From contig SVPH01000009.1 in the NCBI GenBank assembly GCA_015065965.1, positions 1-64,000 on the forward strand: 64,000 bases of DNA, written 5' to 3'. The notes beneath the pieces were generated by a model. The model was not told where the DNA came from and did no database searches. It saw only the letters and a list, made by a program, of their open reading frames with translations. Source of the stretch: Oscillospiraceae bacterium. GTDB taxonomy: Bacteria; Bacillota; Clostridia; Oscillospirales; Acutalibacteraceae. Of the stretch, positions 13,125-22,201 are shown piece by piece. The stretch's first letter is position 1; every line of letters begins with the position of its first letter. The translations under genes and the position numbers were made by a program.

Positions 13125-16028
13125 ATGAGAATTGGTATGGATGTCGGTTCAACAACTCTTAAATGTGTTGCAATCGATAATGATAATAATATTGTTTTTA
13201 AAGCATATGAGCGCCATTATTCAAAGATTGCGGAAAAAAGCGCCGAAATGCTTTCGCAGATAATTAAGGAAAATCCGGGGTTCAAAAAATCTTCTCTTAC
13301 GGTTTCGGGTTCGGCAGGTATGGGTTTTGCCAATGCTCTCGGTCTTGAATTTGTTCAGGAAGTTTATGCTACAAGAGTAAGTGTTTCAAAACTTTTGCCC
13401 GGCACAGATGCCGTTATCGAACTCGGCGGCGAGGATGCAAAAATTCTTTTCTTTACGAACGGTGTAGAAGTAAGAATGAACGGTTCATGTGCAGGCGGTA
13501 CAGGCGCGTTCATTGACCAGATGGCATCGTTGCTCGGTGTTGACCCGACGGAGATGAACACTCTTTCACAAAGCCACGAAAAGATTTATTCGATTGCATC
13601 AAGATGCGGTGTTTTTGCTAAATCCGATATTCAACCCCTTCTTAATCAGGGTGCAAGGAAAAGCGATGTTGCCGCAAGTATTTTTACTGCTGTTGTTAAT
13701 CAGACCGTTTCCGGTCTTTCTCAAGGCAGAAAGATTGAGGGTAATGTTGTTTATCTCGGCGGCCCGCTTTATTTTCTTTCAGAACTTCGCAAGGCTTTTG
13801 ATAAAGGTCTTGGTGTTGAAGGTAAGTGCCCCGAAAACGGACTTTATTTCGTTGCTCTCGGTGCTGCATATTCATCAAGCGGCAATGAACTTGATATGGT
13901 TGAGGTAACCGAAAAGATAAGAAATGCAAAAGAGAGCGGCGAGTATCTTGGTGCAACGCCTCTTTTTACTTCTGAAAAAGAATATGAAGAATTTACAAAG
14001 CGTCATGCAGCAAATACGGTTGAAACCAACTGTAAAATTTCAAGCGGAGAAAAAGTTTACATAGGTATTGATGCAGGCTCAACAACAGTTAAAGCCGCTG
14101 TAATTAACAAAAACGGTGAAATTGTTATGAGCAGATATATGTCAAATAACGGTGACCCTGTATCCCTTATAAAGGATTTTCTTGTTGATTTCTATAAAGA
14201 ATTTCCTGATGCAGTTGTTGCATCAAGTGCGGTTACCGGATATGGCGAGGATATTATTAAAAATGCGTTTGCGGTTGATATCGGTATTGTTGAAACTGTT
14301 GCTCACTTTACCGCTGCAAAGAAATTTAAGCCTGATGTTGATTTCATAATTGATATCGGCGGTCAGGATATAAAATGTTTTAAAATAAGAAATAATGCAA
14401 TTGATAATATATTCCTTAATGAAGCATGTTCTTCGGGATGCGGATCATTCCTTCAGACTTTTGCTGCTGCATGGGGATATGAAATTGATGAATTCTCAAA
14501 ACTCGGCATTTATGCAGACAAGCCTGTTGACCTTGGTTCACGCTGCACTGTTTTCATGAATTCATCTGTAAAACAGGCGCAGAAAGACGGCGCATCAATA
14601 GAAAATATTTCTGCAGGTCTTTCAATAAGCGTTGTTAAGAACGCTCTTTACAAGGTTATCCGTGCAACAAGTGCGGATGAACTCGGTGAAAATATTGTTG
14701 TTCAGGGCGGAACATTCCTTAATGATGCTGTTCTGCGCGCATTTGAGCAGGAAATCGGCAGAAATGTTGTAAGACCCGCAATTTCAGGTATCATGGGCGC
14801 TTACGGTGCTGCTTTATATTCAATGGAAAGAGCACCCGAAAAGAGCACAATTATTTCCGCAAAGGAACTTGAGAGTTTTGAACATAAGGTTAAGGCTGTA
14901 ACATGCGGCAAGTGCAGCAACAATTGCCGTCTTACGGTTAACACATTCTCATCAGGCAGAAGTTTTATCGGCGGCAACAGATGCAGTAAGCCTATTGCAA
15001 AAACAAATGCCGTTACCGGCAAGAATATGTTCGATTATAAACGCGAACTTCTTTCAGAGTATCAGCCCGTTAAAGGAACAAGACCGCAGATTGGTCTGCC
15101 TATGGGTCTTAATATGTTTGAACTCCTGCCTTTCTGGCACACATTCTTTACGCAACTCGGTTTCGGAATAGCACTTTCCGAAAAATCGTCAAGAGAACTT
15201 TATGTTTCGGGTCAGCACACAATTCCGTCTGATACTGTTTGTTACCCTGCAAAACTTCTCCACGGCCACATTGAATCTCTTCTTAAGCAAGGCGTAAAAG
15301 ATATTTTCTATCCTTGTATGACCTATAACCTTGATGAAGACCTCGGTGACAACCATTATAACTGTCCCGTAGTTGCCTATTACCCTGAAGTTATCCGTTC
15401 TAATGTTGGTGAACTCAAAAAAATAAACTTCATGAGTGATTATGTCGGACTTCACAGGCGTAAGGATTTCGTTAAGAAAATGCACGCAATTCTTTGTAAC
15501 TACTACGAAGGCATAAGCGTTAATGATGTTAAGATTGCATCTGATAAGGCATATGATGAATACTATTCTTTCATGAACAAGATTCACGTTAAGGGAATGG
15601 AATTCATGAAAGAGGCAAAAGAGAAAGATATGCCTGTTATTGTTCTCTGCGGCAGACCCTATCACCTTGATGAAGAAATTAATCACGGTATTGATAAACT
15701 TATCTGTGAATGCGGTGCTACCGTAATAACAGAAGACAGCGTAAGTCCTCTTGAAAATAAGTTCCCCACAACCGTTCTTAATCAGTGGACATACCATTCA
15801 AGGCTTTATGCTGCCGCAAAATATGTTGCAAAGCAGAATGATAAAGATTTAAATGTTGTTCAACTTGTTTCTTTCGGCTGCGGTGTTGATGCTATCACAA
15901 CCGACGAAATGAGAACAATCCTTGAAAAAGACGGTAAGATTTATACTCAGATTAAGATAGATGAAATTTCAAACCCCGGTGCAGTTAAGATCAGACTCAG
16001 AAGTCTGTTTGCGGCAACGGGCAGATAA
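13125..16028 (+). CDS. Double-activase protein: two BadF/BcrA-type ATPase domains plus DUF2229
   Basis: The 967-residue protein starts at ATG 13125 (GGGAG 10 bases upstream). Two ASKHA ATPase domains each carry a nucleotide motif and cluster cysteines. The first has MDVGSTTLKCVAID, GSCAGGTGAF and SRCGVFAKSD. The second (from about residue 310) has GIDAGSTTVKAAV, NEACSSGCGSF and SRCTVFMN. Between about 590 and 640 lies a CGKCSNNCRLTVN cluster motif. The C-terminal third is DUF2229-like with GLPMGLNMFELLPFW and DTVCYPAKLLHGH. Such proteins couple ATP hydrolysis to low-potential electron transfer to a 2-hydroxyacyl-CoA-dehydratase-like partner, here the next gene. The substrate is unknown; relation to the double-cubane-cluster systems is likely. 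Confidence 0.85.
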   Translation: MRIGMDVGSTTLKCVAIDNDNNIVFKAYERHYSKIAEKSAEMLSQIIKENPGFKKSSLTVSGSAGMGFANALGLEFVQEVYATRVSVSKLLPGTDAVIELGGEDAKILFFTNGVEVRMNGSCAGGTGAFIDQMASLLGVDPTEMNTLSQSHEKIYSIASRCGVFAKSDIQPLLNQGARKSDVAASIFTAVVNQTVSGLSQGRKIEGNVVYLGGPLYFLSELRKAFDKGLGVEGKCPENGLYFVALGAAYSSSGNELDMVEVTEKIRNAKESGEYLGATPLFTSEKEYEEFTKRHAANTVETNCKISSGEKVYIGIDAGSTTVKAAVINKNGEIVMSRYMSNNGDPVSLIKDFLVDFYKEFPDAVVASSAVTGYGEDIIKNAFAVDIGIVETVAHFTAAKKFKPDVDFIIDIGGQDIKCFKIRNNAIDNIFLNEACSSGCGSFLQTFAAAWGYEIDEFSKLGIYADKPVDLGSRCTVFMNSSVKQAQKDGASIENISAGLSISVVKNALYKVIRATSADELGENIVVQGGTFLNDAVLRAFEQEIGRNVVRPAISGIMGAYGAALYSMERAPEKSTIISAKELESFEHKVKAVTCGKCSNNCRLTVNTFSSGRSFIGGNRCSKPIAKTNAVTGKNMFDYKRELLSEYQPVKGTRPQIGLPMGLNMFELLPFWHTFFTQLGFGIALSEKSSRELYVSGQHTIPSDTVCYPAKLLHGHIESLLKQGVKDIFYPCMTYNLDEDLGDNHYNCPVVAYYPEVIRSNVGELKKINFMSDYVGLHRRKDFVKKMHAILCNYYEGISVNDVKIASDKAYDEYYSFMNKIHVKGMEFMKEAKEKDMPVIVLCGRPYHLDEEINHGIDKLICECGATVITEDSVSPLENKFPTTVLNQWTYHSRLYAAAKYVAKQNDKDLNVVQLVSFGCGVDAITTDEMRTILEKDGKIYTQIKIDEISNPGAVKIRLRSLFAATGR

Positions 16029-16041
16029 GGAGGTAAGAGTT

Positions 16042-17307
16042 ATGAGTAAAAAAGTTACGGACAGAGTTGAATTTACAAAAGATATGATGGATTACACAAT
16101 TCTTGCACCCAACATGCTTGATATTCATTTCCGTCTTCTTATCAATATTTTCGGTCAGTACGGTTATAAAACAGAACTTTTGCAGAATGACGGCAGAACA
16201 GTTGTTGACGAAGGTCTTAAATATGTTCATAACGATACATGTTACCCTGCACTGCTTGTTATCGGTCAACTTATAGATGCTCTTAATACCGGAAAATATG
16301 ATCCTGATAAAACCGCTCTTATGATTACTCAGTCTGGTGGCGGCTGCAGAGCATCAAACTATATTCATTTGCTCAGAAAAGCGCTTAAAAAAGCAGGCTA
16401 TCCTCAGATTCCTGTTATTTCACTTAATCTTTCGGGTCTTGAGAAAAACAGCGGCTTCAAAATCCGTCTTTCAATGGCGCTTAAGATGCTTTCAGCCGTT
16501 ATTTACGGTGACCTCATAATGCTTCTTAAAAATCAGGTTGAGCCTTATGAAGTCAATGAGGGCGATGCAAAAAGACTGACCCAGAAATGGATTGACGATA
16601 TCAGCGCAGACCTTAAAAAGGGTAGGGGATATTCGTTTTTTGAAATTAAGAAAACTCTGCCCAAAATCACAAAAACTTTTGCAGAAATCCCTGTTAAGGA
16701 TATAAAGAAAACAAAGGTAGGCGTAGTTGGTGAAATTTATGTTAAGTATTCACCGCTTGCGAATAACCATCTTGAAGAATTCCTTTTCAGTCAGGATTGC
16801 GAAGTTATGGTTCCCGGTCTGCTTGGATTCATTAATTTTAAAGTTGATAACAGACTTGAGGATATCAAACTTTACGGCGGAAATCCGTTTAAGAAAATTG
16901 CAATGAGAATTGCAATGTGGTATCTTGCAAAAATCGAAAAAAATCTCAACGATGCAGCAGCAGCCTACGGTAAATTTACCGTTCCTGCTCCTTATGCTCA
17001 TATCAAAGAAAAGTGCACCAAAATTATCGGTGCAGGCTGCAAAATGGGCGAAGGCTGGCTCCTTACGGCAGAGATGATGGAACTTATCGAAAGCGGTTAC
17101 GGTAACATTGTTTGTGCACAGCCCTTCGGATGCTTGCCTAACCATATCGTAGGCAAGGGTATGATAAGAAAACTTAAGGAAATGTATCCGCAGTCAAACA
17201 TCGTTCCTATCGACTATGATCCCGGCGCAACAAGAGTTAATCAGGAAAACAGAATCCGCCTTATGCTTGCAGTTGCAAAAGAGAATGCTGCCACAGCAGA
17301 AAAATAA
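16042..17307 (+). CDS. 2-hydroxyacyl-CoA dehydratase-like iron-sulfur protein
   Basis: The 421-residue protein begins at ATG 16042 with AAGGAGG at 16027-16033, 13 bp after the activase gene. It contains HNDTCYPALLVIGQ, MITQSGGGCRASNY, and near the C-terminus KIIGAGCKMGEGWLL and CAQPFGCLPNHIVGKG. These cysteines could bind the active [4Fe-4S] or double-cubane cluster. In many Clostridia this part is fused to the activase in one chain of about 1400 residues; here it is split. Classical 2-hydroxyglutaryl-CoA dehydratase subunits, CoA transferase and electron-transfer flavoprotein genes are absent nearby, so amino-acid fermentation is not implied. Confidence 0.82.
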   Translation: MSKKVTDRVEFTKDMMDYTILAPNMLDIHFRLLINIFGQYGYKTELLQNDGRTVVDEGLKYVHNDTCYPALLVIGQLIDALNTGKYDPDKTALMITQSGGGCRASNYIHLLRKALKKAGYPQIPVISLNLSGLEKNSGFKIRLSMALKMLSAVIYGDLIMLLKNQVEPYEVNEGDAKRLTQKWIDDISADLKKGRGYSFFEIKKTLPKITKTFAEIPVKDIKKTKVGVVGEIYVKYSPLANNHLEEFLFSQDCEVMVPGLLGFINFKVDNRLEDIKLYGGNPFKKIAMRIAMWYLAKIEKNLNDAAAAYGKFTVPAPYAHIKEKCTKIIGAGCKMGEGWLLTAEMMELIESGYGNIVCAQPFGCLPNHIVGKGMIRKLKEMYPQSNIVPIDYDPGATRVNQENRIRLMLAVAKENAATAEK

Positions 17308-17311
17308 AAAA

Positions 17312-17346
17312 TTATCCCCGATGCTTTTGCATCGGGGAATTTTTTT
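17312..17346. terminator. Bidirectional terminator
   Basis: CCCCGATGC-TTTT-GCATCGGGG (17316-17337) with T runs on both sides, between convergent genes. Confidence 0.93.
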
Positions 17347-17348
17347 GA

Positions 17349-17792
17349 TTATTCTTCAATTCTGAGTGAATATGTTTCGCCGCTCACGATTTCTGTCATA
17401 TCAATACCTGCGGATGCATATGCATCGCCGACGTAAAATGCCCAGTAGTTTCCGGTCGTTTCGTATTCAGCAAATATACCGTTAACTGTTTTTACATAAA
17501 GACCGTAATCGCCTTCTTCACCTTCAATGATTCCGAGTTCCTGGAGTGCTTCGCCGACAATTGTTTTATCCGTATTGATTTTAAACGGAGTTATATGTCC
17601 TTCTGCATCGTGGACCTGGAATATAAATGTTTTTTCACCCTGACCAAGTTCAGGCATTGATGTCATTTCAACAGGAGCAGCCGTTGTTGTTGGTGTATCC
17701 GGCTTGCTTTTGCATGAGCACAAAACAAATGCCGAAGCAATAATAACTGCAATAACAGTAATCATTAAACGTGTTTTTTTCAATCTGAACAC
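17349..17792 (-). CDS. DUF4430 lipoprotein
   Basis: The 147-residue protein has a basic N-terminus, a hydrophobic stretch and a lipobox ending VLCSC, so it should be lipidated at Cys 27 or 25 and anchored outside the membrane. A Thr/Pro-rich linker (PDTPTTTAAPVEMTS) precedes a DUF4430 domain (about 55-147) with DKTIVGEALQELGI, GNYWAFYVGDAYASAGI and SGETYSLRIEE, the fold also found at the C-terminus of cobalamin-binding transcobalamin-like proteins. Ligand unknown. Confidence 0.82.
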   Translation of the reverse strand: MFRLKKTRLMITVIAVIIASAFVLCSCKSKPDTPTTTAAPVEMTSMPELGQGEKTFIFQVHDAEGHITPFKINTDKTIVGEALQELGIIEGEEGDYGLYVKTVNGIFAEYETTGNYWAFYVGDAYASAGIDMTEIVSGETYSLRIEE

Positions 17793-17885
17793 TTCCTTTC
17801 AGTTAATTTATATCACACAAACGTTTTTTATGCAACATAAAAATAATACGGGGTGAATAATATTTGTTGAAAGAGAGTTGGTTAT

Positions 17886-18749
17886 GTGGTTTTGAAAATA
17901 AAAAAATCATTCCTTTTTATTATAGCAGTGGTATGTATGTTGCTTGCTTTAATGACAATTCCTTTCAAAACGGTTCCGGTTTTGTCAGAACAAAAAAGCA
18001 TTGAGTTGCCTGTTGTAATGTATCATCAACTAACAAAGTCCGAGTCCCGTGCAGGCAGATACATTCTGACAGTTGAACAGTTCGAAAAGGATCTTATTTA
18101 TCTGAAAAATGAAGGATATAAAACTGTTACTGTTAGACAATTGCTTGATTTTTCAATGGGTAAAATCAGCCTGCCGGAAAAATCAGTGATGCTCACCTTT
18201 GATGACGGTTGTGAAACACTGTATTCATATGCTCTTCCTCTTCTTGAAAAATACGGTTTTACAGCCGTAGGTTTTGTTGTCGGAGCGTATACGGACAGTT
18301 ACAGCAAAATAAATGACCATAATCTTAATTATTCAAACCTAACATGGAGTGAAATTAATGAACTTTGCAACAGCGGAGTGATTGATATTCAGAGTCACAC
18401 ATATGATTTGCATAAGAATACAGATGACCGCTCGGGTATAAAAAAGAAAAAAAGTGAAACTTTGGAGCAGTACAGTGAATTTTTAACTGCAGATGCGGTA
18501 AAAATGAAAGAGAAGATGTATGAGAACACAGGTAAAATACCGATCGCTATAGCATATCCGTTCGGAAGTTACAGCAAGGAATCTGCGGAGATTCTAAAAA
18601 GGTGCGGCATAGAAATGGCATTTACCTGTGAAGAAAAAATAAACATAATAAAAAAAGCCGAGTCCGAATGGCTGTTCGGGCTCGGCAGATATAACAGACC
18701 TGAGGGTATCAGTTCAGAAAGTTTCTTCGAAAAAATGGGAATAAGTTAG
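17886..18749 (+). CDS. Polysaccharide deacetylase (NodB domain), exported
   Basis: The 287-residue protein has an N-terminal signal anchor (about 6-24), then a NodB carbohydrate-esterase-4 domain: VVMYHQLTK, MLTFDDGCETLYSYALPLL (metal-binding and catalytic Asp-Asp), DIQSHTYDLHKN (His-x3-His metal ligands) and IAYPFGSYSKESAEIL. It removes acetyl groups from peptidoglycan or another surface glycan. The start is GTG 17886; the ribosome site is weak (GAGAG). It converges on the aminotransferase gene with 7 bp between the stops. Confidence 0.87.
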   Translation: MVLKIKKSFLFIIAVVCMLLALMTIPFKTVPVLSEQKSIELPVVMYHQLTKSESRAGRYILTVEQFEKDLIYLKNEGYKTVTVRQLLDFSMGKISLPEKSVMLTFDDGCETLYSYALPLLEKYGFTAVGFVVGAYTDSYSKINDHNLNYSNLTWSEINELCNSGVIDIQSHTYDLHKNTDDRSGIKKKKSETLEQYSEFLTADAVKMKEKMYENTGKIPIAIAYPFGSYSKESAEILKRCGIEMAFTCEEKINIIKKAESEWLFGLGRYNRPEGISSESFFEKMGIS

Positions 18750-18756
18750 TTTTAAC

Positions 18757-20022
18757 TTAAGCGAGAATCTTTTCAATTGCGGCGATTTCAACGCAAAGGC
18801 AAAGAATCTCAACCGCTTTGCAGAGTTCGTCCCTTGACGGGAAGGTGGGGGCAATGCGGATATTTTTATCTTCGGGGTCTTTACCGTAGGGGTAGGTTGC
18901 TCCTGCACCTGTAAGTGTTACGCCTGCCTCTTTGCAAAGTGCAACAGTTCTTTTTGCACAGCCTTCATAAACATCAAGGCTGATGAAATATCCTCCGTTT
19001 GGTACAGTCCATTCAGCAATACCTTTGCCGGCAAGTTTGTTGTCAAAAGCAGAAAGAACAGCATCAAACTTGGGCTTGAGAATCTCTGCATGGCGGAGCA
19101 TATGTGCCTCAATACCGGCGAGGTTTTTAAGGTAGTTTGTGTGTCGGAGTTGATTTATCTTATCATAACCGATTGTTTGGATTGTCATTCTGCTTTTAAT
19201 TGTTGCAATATTAGCATCAGAAGCGGCAAGAACCGATACACCTGCACCGGGGAAAGTAACTTTTGAGGTTGAAGTAACTTCAATAAAATAGTCCTCAGTG
19301 CCGTTTCCTTTTGCTGCATCAAAAATGTTAAGAAGAACATCGTGTTCACTGTTTATATGATGAACGCAGTAAGCATTATCCCATATAACTCTGAAATCCT
19401 TTGCGGCAGGCTTGAGAGAAGCAAAACGGCGAACGGTTTCATCTGAGTAAGTATAACCTGTGGGATTTGAATACATGGGAACACAAATTATACCCTTGAC
19501 TTTTTCATCTTTAATGAGTTCGTCAATCATGTCCATATCAGGGCCTTCGGATGTTGTAGGAATGTTAATCATTTCTATTCCGAAATGCTCAAGAATTGAA
19601 AAATGTCTGTCATAACCGGGAACAGGGCAAAGAAATTTTATTCCTTCCTGTTTGCACCAAGGTTCGTCACCTGCACCGAAAATCATGCATTGTGCAATAT
19701 AGTCATACATAATGGTGAGGCTTGCATTTCCGAAGACAATTGTGTTTTCGGGCTTTACACCGAGAACTTCCGCAAACATCTGCTTGCACTCGGGGATACC
19801 GTCAAGGATACCGTAGTTACGAACATCAAAGCCGTTTGATGCCTTGTAATCGCCGAGATAAACAGGGCTGAGCATTTCATTAGTTAATTCAAGTTGATCT
19901 GCACCGGGCTTACCTCTTGACATATCAAGTTTAAGACCCATTGCTTTATATGAGTTATATTCTTCCGTGAGAACAGCCAATCTTTCAGAAAGTTGCTCAC
20001 GGGATAAATTCTTAATATCCAT
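18757..20022 (-). CDS. PLP-dependent aminotransferase, aspartate aminotransferase subgroup Ic
   Basis: The 421-residue fold-type I aminotransferase has the PLP lysine in TSTSKVTFPGAGVSVL (about 245-260), VPMYSNPTGYTYSDETVRR, VIWDNAYCVHH, and the N-terminal SRGKPGADQLELT and LDGIPECKQMF typical of subgroup Ic, whose characterised members are aspartate aminotransferases. It interconverts aspartate and glutamate with their keto acids. Its own promoter lies at 20057-20085, and CGGAGG precedes the ATG. It is a single-gene unit. Confidence 0.85.
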   Translation of the reverse strand: MDIKNLSREQLSERLAVLTEEYNSYKAMGLKLDMSRGKPGADQLELTNEMLSPVYLGDYKASNGFDVRNYGILDGIPECKQMFAEVLGVKPENTIVFGNASLTIMYDYIAQCMIFGAGDEPWCKQEGIKFLCPVPGYDRHFSILEHFGIEMINIPTTSEGPDMDMIDELIKDEKVKGIICVPMYSNPTGYTYSDETVRRFASLKPAAKDFRVIWDNAYCVHHINSEHDVLLNIFDAAKGNGTEDYFIEVTSTSKVTFPGAGVSVLAASDANIATIKSRMTIQTIGYDKINQLRHTNYLKNLAGIEAHMLRHAEILKPKFDAVLSAFDNKLAGKGIAEWTVPNGGYFISLDVYEGCAKRTVALCKEAGVTLTGAGATYPYGKDPEDKNIRIAPTFPSRDELCKAVEILCLCVEIAAIEKILA

Positions 20023-20056
20023 TTCAAAACCTCCGAAAATATGCTTAACGGCTTAT

Positions 20057-20085
20057 ATTGTATATTATACGGAAGATTTTTGCAA
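20057..20085 (-). promoter_or_regulatory. Promoter of the aminotransferase gene
   Basis: Minus-strand -35 TTGCAA (20085-20080), 17-bp spacer, -10 TACAAT (20062-20057). A second TATAAT lies 10 bases after the -35 but is badly spaced. Confidence 0.6.
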
Positions 20086-20169
20086 GTGTTATTTTTGAAT
20101 CCTGCAAAAATTTGTTGTTATGCACATAAAAAGCATTAAATAATGCATTGAAGTGATGTATTTATATGC

Positions 20170-20199
20170 AAAAAGGGCAGCCTACTAAGGCTGCCCTTT
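20170..20199 (-). terminator. Terminator of the rhamnose operon
   Basis: 12-bp stem AAAGGGCAGCCT (20172-20183) with AGGCTGCCCTTT (20188-20199) and T run on the minus strand, 13 bp after the fucO stop. Confidence 0.92.
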
Positions 20200-20211
20200 G
20201 ATTGTATGCTA

Positions 20212-21360
20212 TCAAATAAGTGAGTTATAAAGAGCGGTGATTTCCTCAACGCTTGTATCTCTGGGATTGCCGGGGCGGCAAGCATCGTCAAATGCTGACT
20301 GTGCAAGGAAGGGGATGTCTTCAGCCTTAACAATCTCTTTAAGGTCTGCAGGGATGCCGACATCAATTGAGAGTTGCTTAACAGCATCGATAGCAGCCTT
20401 TCTTGCTTCTTCAATGCTCATTGCATCTGTTCCTTCAACACCCATTGCCTTTGCGATATCTCTGTATTTATCACCTGTTGCAGGTGCGTTATATTCCATA
20501 ACTGTGGGGAGAATGATAGCGTTTGCAACGCCGTGAGGTGTATCGTAAAGTGCACCGAGGGGATGTGCCATTGAGTGAACAATACCAAGGCCTACGTTTG
20601 AGAAGCCCATGCCTGCAACATACTGACCGAGAGCCATACCTTCTCTGCCTTCGTCGGTGTTTGCAACAGCGCCTCTGAGGCTCTTTGCAATGATTTCAAT
20701 AGCCTTGATGTGGAACATATCGCTGAGTTCCCATGCGCCTTTGGTGATGTAGCCTTCAATAGCATGTGTAAGAGCATCCATGCCTGTTGCGGCGGTAAGT
20801 GAAGCCGGCATAGTTGACATCATATCAGGGTCAACAACTGCTACAACGGGGATATCGTGTACATCAACGCAAACCATCTTTCTGTTGTTCTGAGCGTCTG
20901 TGATAACATAGTTAATTGTAACTTCTGCTGCTGTACCTGCTGTTGTGGGAACAGCGATGATGGGAACGCACTTGTTCTTTGTGGGAGCAACGCCTTCGAG
21001 CGAGCGAACATCAGCGAATTCGGGATTAGCGATGATAATGCCTACTGCCTTTGCGGTATCCATTGATGAACCGCCGCCGACAGCGATAATGCAATCTGCG
21101 CCGCTTGCCTTGAATGCTTCAACGCCTGCCTGGACATTTTCGATTGTGGGGTTAGCCTGAATTGTGCTGAAAACATCGTAAGCGATGTCAGCGCCTTTAA
21201 GAATATTGAAAACTTTGTCTGCAACGCCGAATTTGATGAGGTCGGGGTCACAGCAAACAAGAGCCTTTGCAAAGCCTCTTGCATTAAATTCATCAGCAAT
21301 GGCAGCGATTGCGCCTTTGCCGTGATATGAAGTTTCGTTAAGTACAAATCTGTTTGCCAT
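20212..21360 (-). CDS. fucO: Lactaldehyde reductase, iron-dependent alcohol dehydrogenase
   Basis: The 382-residue group III alcohol dehydrogenase has NAD-binding IAVGGGSSMDTAKAVGI (about 93-109), PTTAGTAAEVT, and metal ligands in DALTHAIEGY (Asp and His, about 194-203) and HSMAHPLGALYDTPHG (two His, about 262-277). It matches FucO closely and reduces the L-lactaldehyde made by RhaD to 1,2-propanediol. It has an AGGAGG site and lies 19 bp after rhaD, as the last gene of the operon. Confidence 0.92.
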   Translation of the reverse strand: MANRFVLNETSYHGKGAIAAIADEFNARGFAKALVCCDPDLIKFGVADKVFNILKGADIAYDVFSTIQANPTIENVQAGVEAFKASGADCIIAVGGGSSMDTAKAVGIIIANPEFADVRSLEGVAPTKNKCVPIIAVPTTAGTAAEVTINYVITDAQNNRKMVCVDVHDIPVVAVVDPDMMSTMPASLTAATGMDALTHAIEGYITKGAWELSDMFHIKAIEIIAKSLRGAVANTDEGREGMALGQYVAGMGFSNVGLGIVHSMAHPLGALYDTPHGVANAIILPTVMEYNAPATGDKYRDIAKAMGVEGTDAMSIEEARKAAIDAVKQLSIDVGIPADLKEIVKAEDIPFLAQSAFDDACRPGNPRDTSVEEITALYNSLI

Positions 21361-21379
21361 TTTTAGTTCCTCCTGTTAA

Positions 21380-22201
21380 TTAAAGATTAAGGAAATCTCT
21401 TCTGTAAACATCTTCAAGTTTGAATGCTTTAACGATTTCCACAAGATCGGGATCTGTAATAGTGTTAACTCTGGGAAGGTGAGCAGTCATCATGTAAAGT
21501 TGAGCCGCTTTTTCGACGGTTTCAATAAGACCGAATGCTTCATCAAGGTCTTTACCGCAGCCGTAAATGCCGTGCTGACCCCAGATAACGAGTCTGAATT
21601 CCTTCATTTTCTCTGCTGTTGCGATGCCGATTTCATTTGTACCGCAAACCATCCAAGGAAGAACACCGATACCGTCAGGGAAAACAACCATGCACTCTGT
21701 GCACATTTCCCAAAGTGAATGTGTGAATTTCTTTTCGCTCAATTCATGAACATATGTCATTGCGAGTGTGTTTGTTGGGTGGCTGTGCATGATAACTCTG
21801 TTTTCAGGGTTTTTACTGAGTCTTGAAATATGGCTCATAAGGTGAGCGGGAAGTTCCGATGTGGGTCTGCCGCCGTCATTGTAGCCCCAAAGGAGTTCAG
21901 CGGTTGTACCGTTTTCAGCGATTTTAATAATGCCGAGGTTGTTTTCGGGATCATCTTCAACATTCTTGAAGTATTTTCCTGTGCCTGTAACAATGAAAAT
22001 CTTGCCGATAAGAACACTTGCATCAAAACCCATTTCAATTGTTCTTATGGGATTGTTGATATCAAGATATTCAGCAACTTCATCATTTTCAAGCATCATG
22101 CTGATGTTTCCGCCGTTTCTTTCGTCCCAGCCCATGCGATACATGTTTGCTGTGGCTTTACACATGCCTTTTACAAAAGGTGCATCCATTATGTTTTTCA
22201 T
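21380..22201 (-). CDS. rhaD: Rhamnulose-1-phosphate aldolase
   Basis: The 273-residue class II aldolase/adducin-domain protein has MGWDERNGGNISMML, VTGTGKYFKNVEDDPENNLG, zinc ligands in HSHPTNTLAMT (His pair, about 140-142) and GQHGIYGCGKDLDEAFGLIE (third His). It cleaves L-rhamnulose-1-P to dihydroxyacetone phosphate and L-lactaldehyde. The ATG overlaps the rhaA stop by 4 bp, so the two are coupled. Confidence 0.94.
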   Translation of the reverse strand: MKNIMDAPFVKGMCKATANMYRMGWDERNGGNISMMLENDEVAEYLDINNPIRTIEMGFDASVLIGKIFIVTGTGKYFKNVEDDPENNLGIIKIAENGTTAELLWGYNDGGRPTSELPAHLMSHISRLSKNPENRVIMHSHPTNTLAMTYVHELSEKKFTHSLWEMCTECMVVFPDGIGVLPWMVCGTNEIGIATAEKMKEFRLVIWGQHGIYGCGKDLDEAFGLIETVEKAAQLYMMTAHLPRVNTITDPDLVEIVKAFKLEDVYRRDFLNL

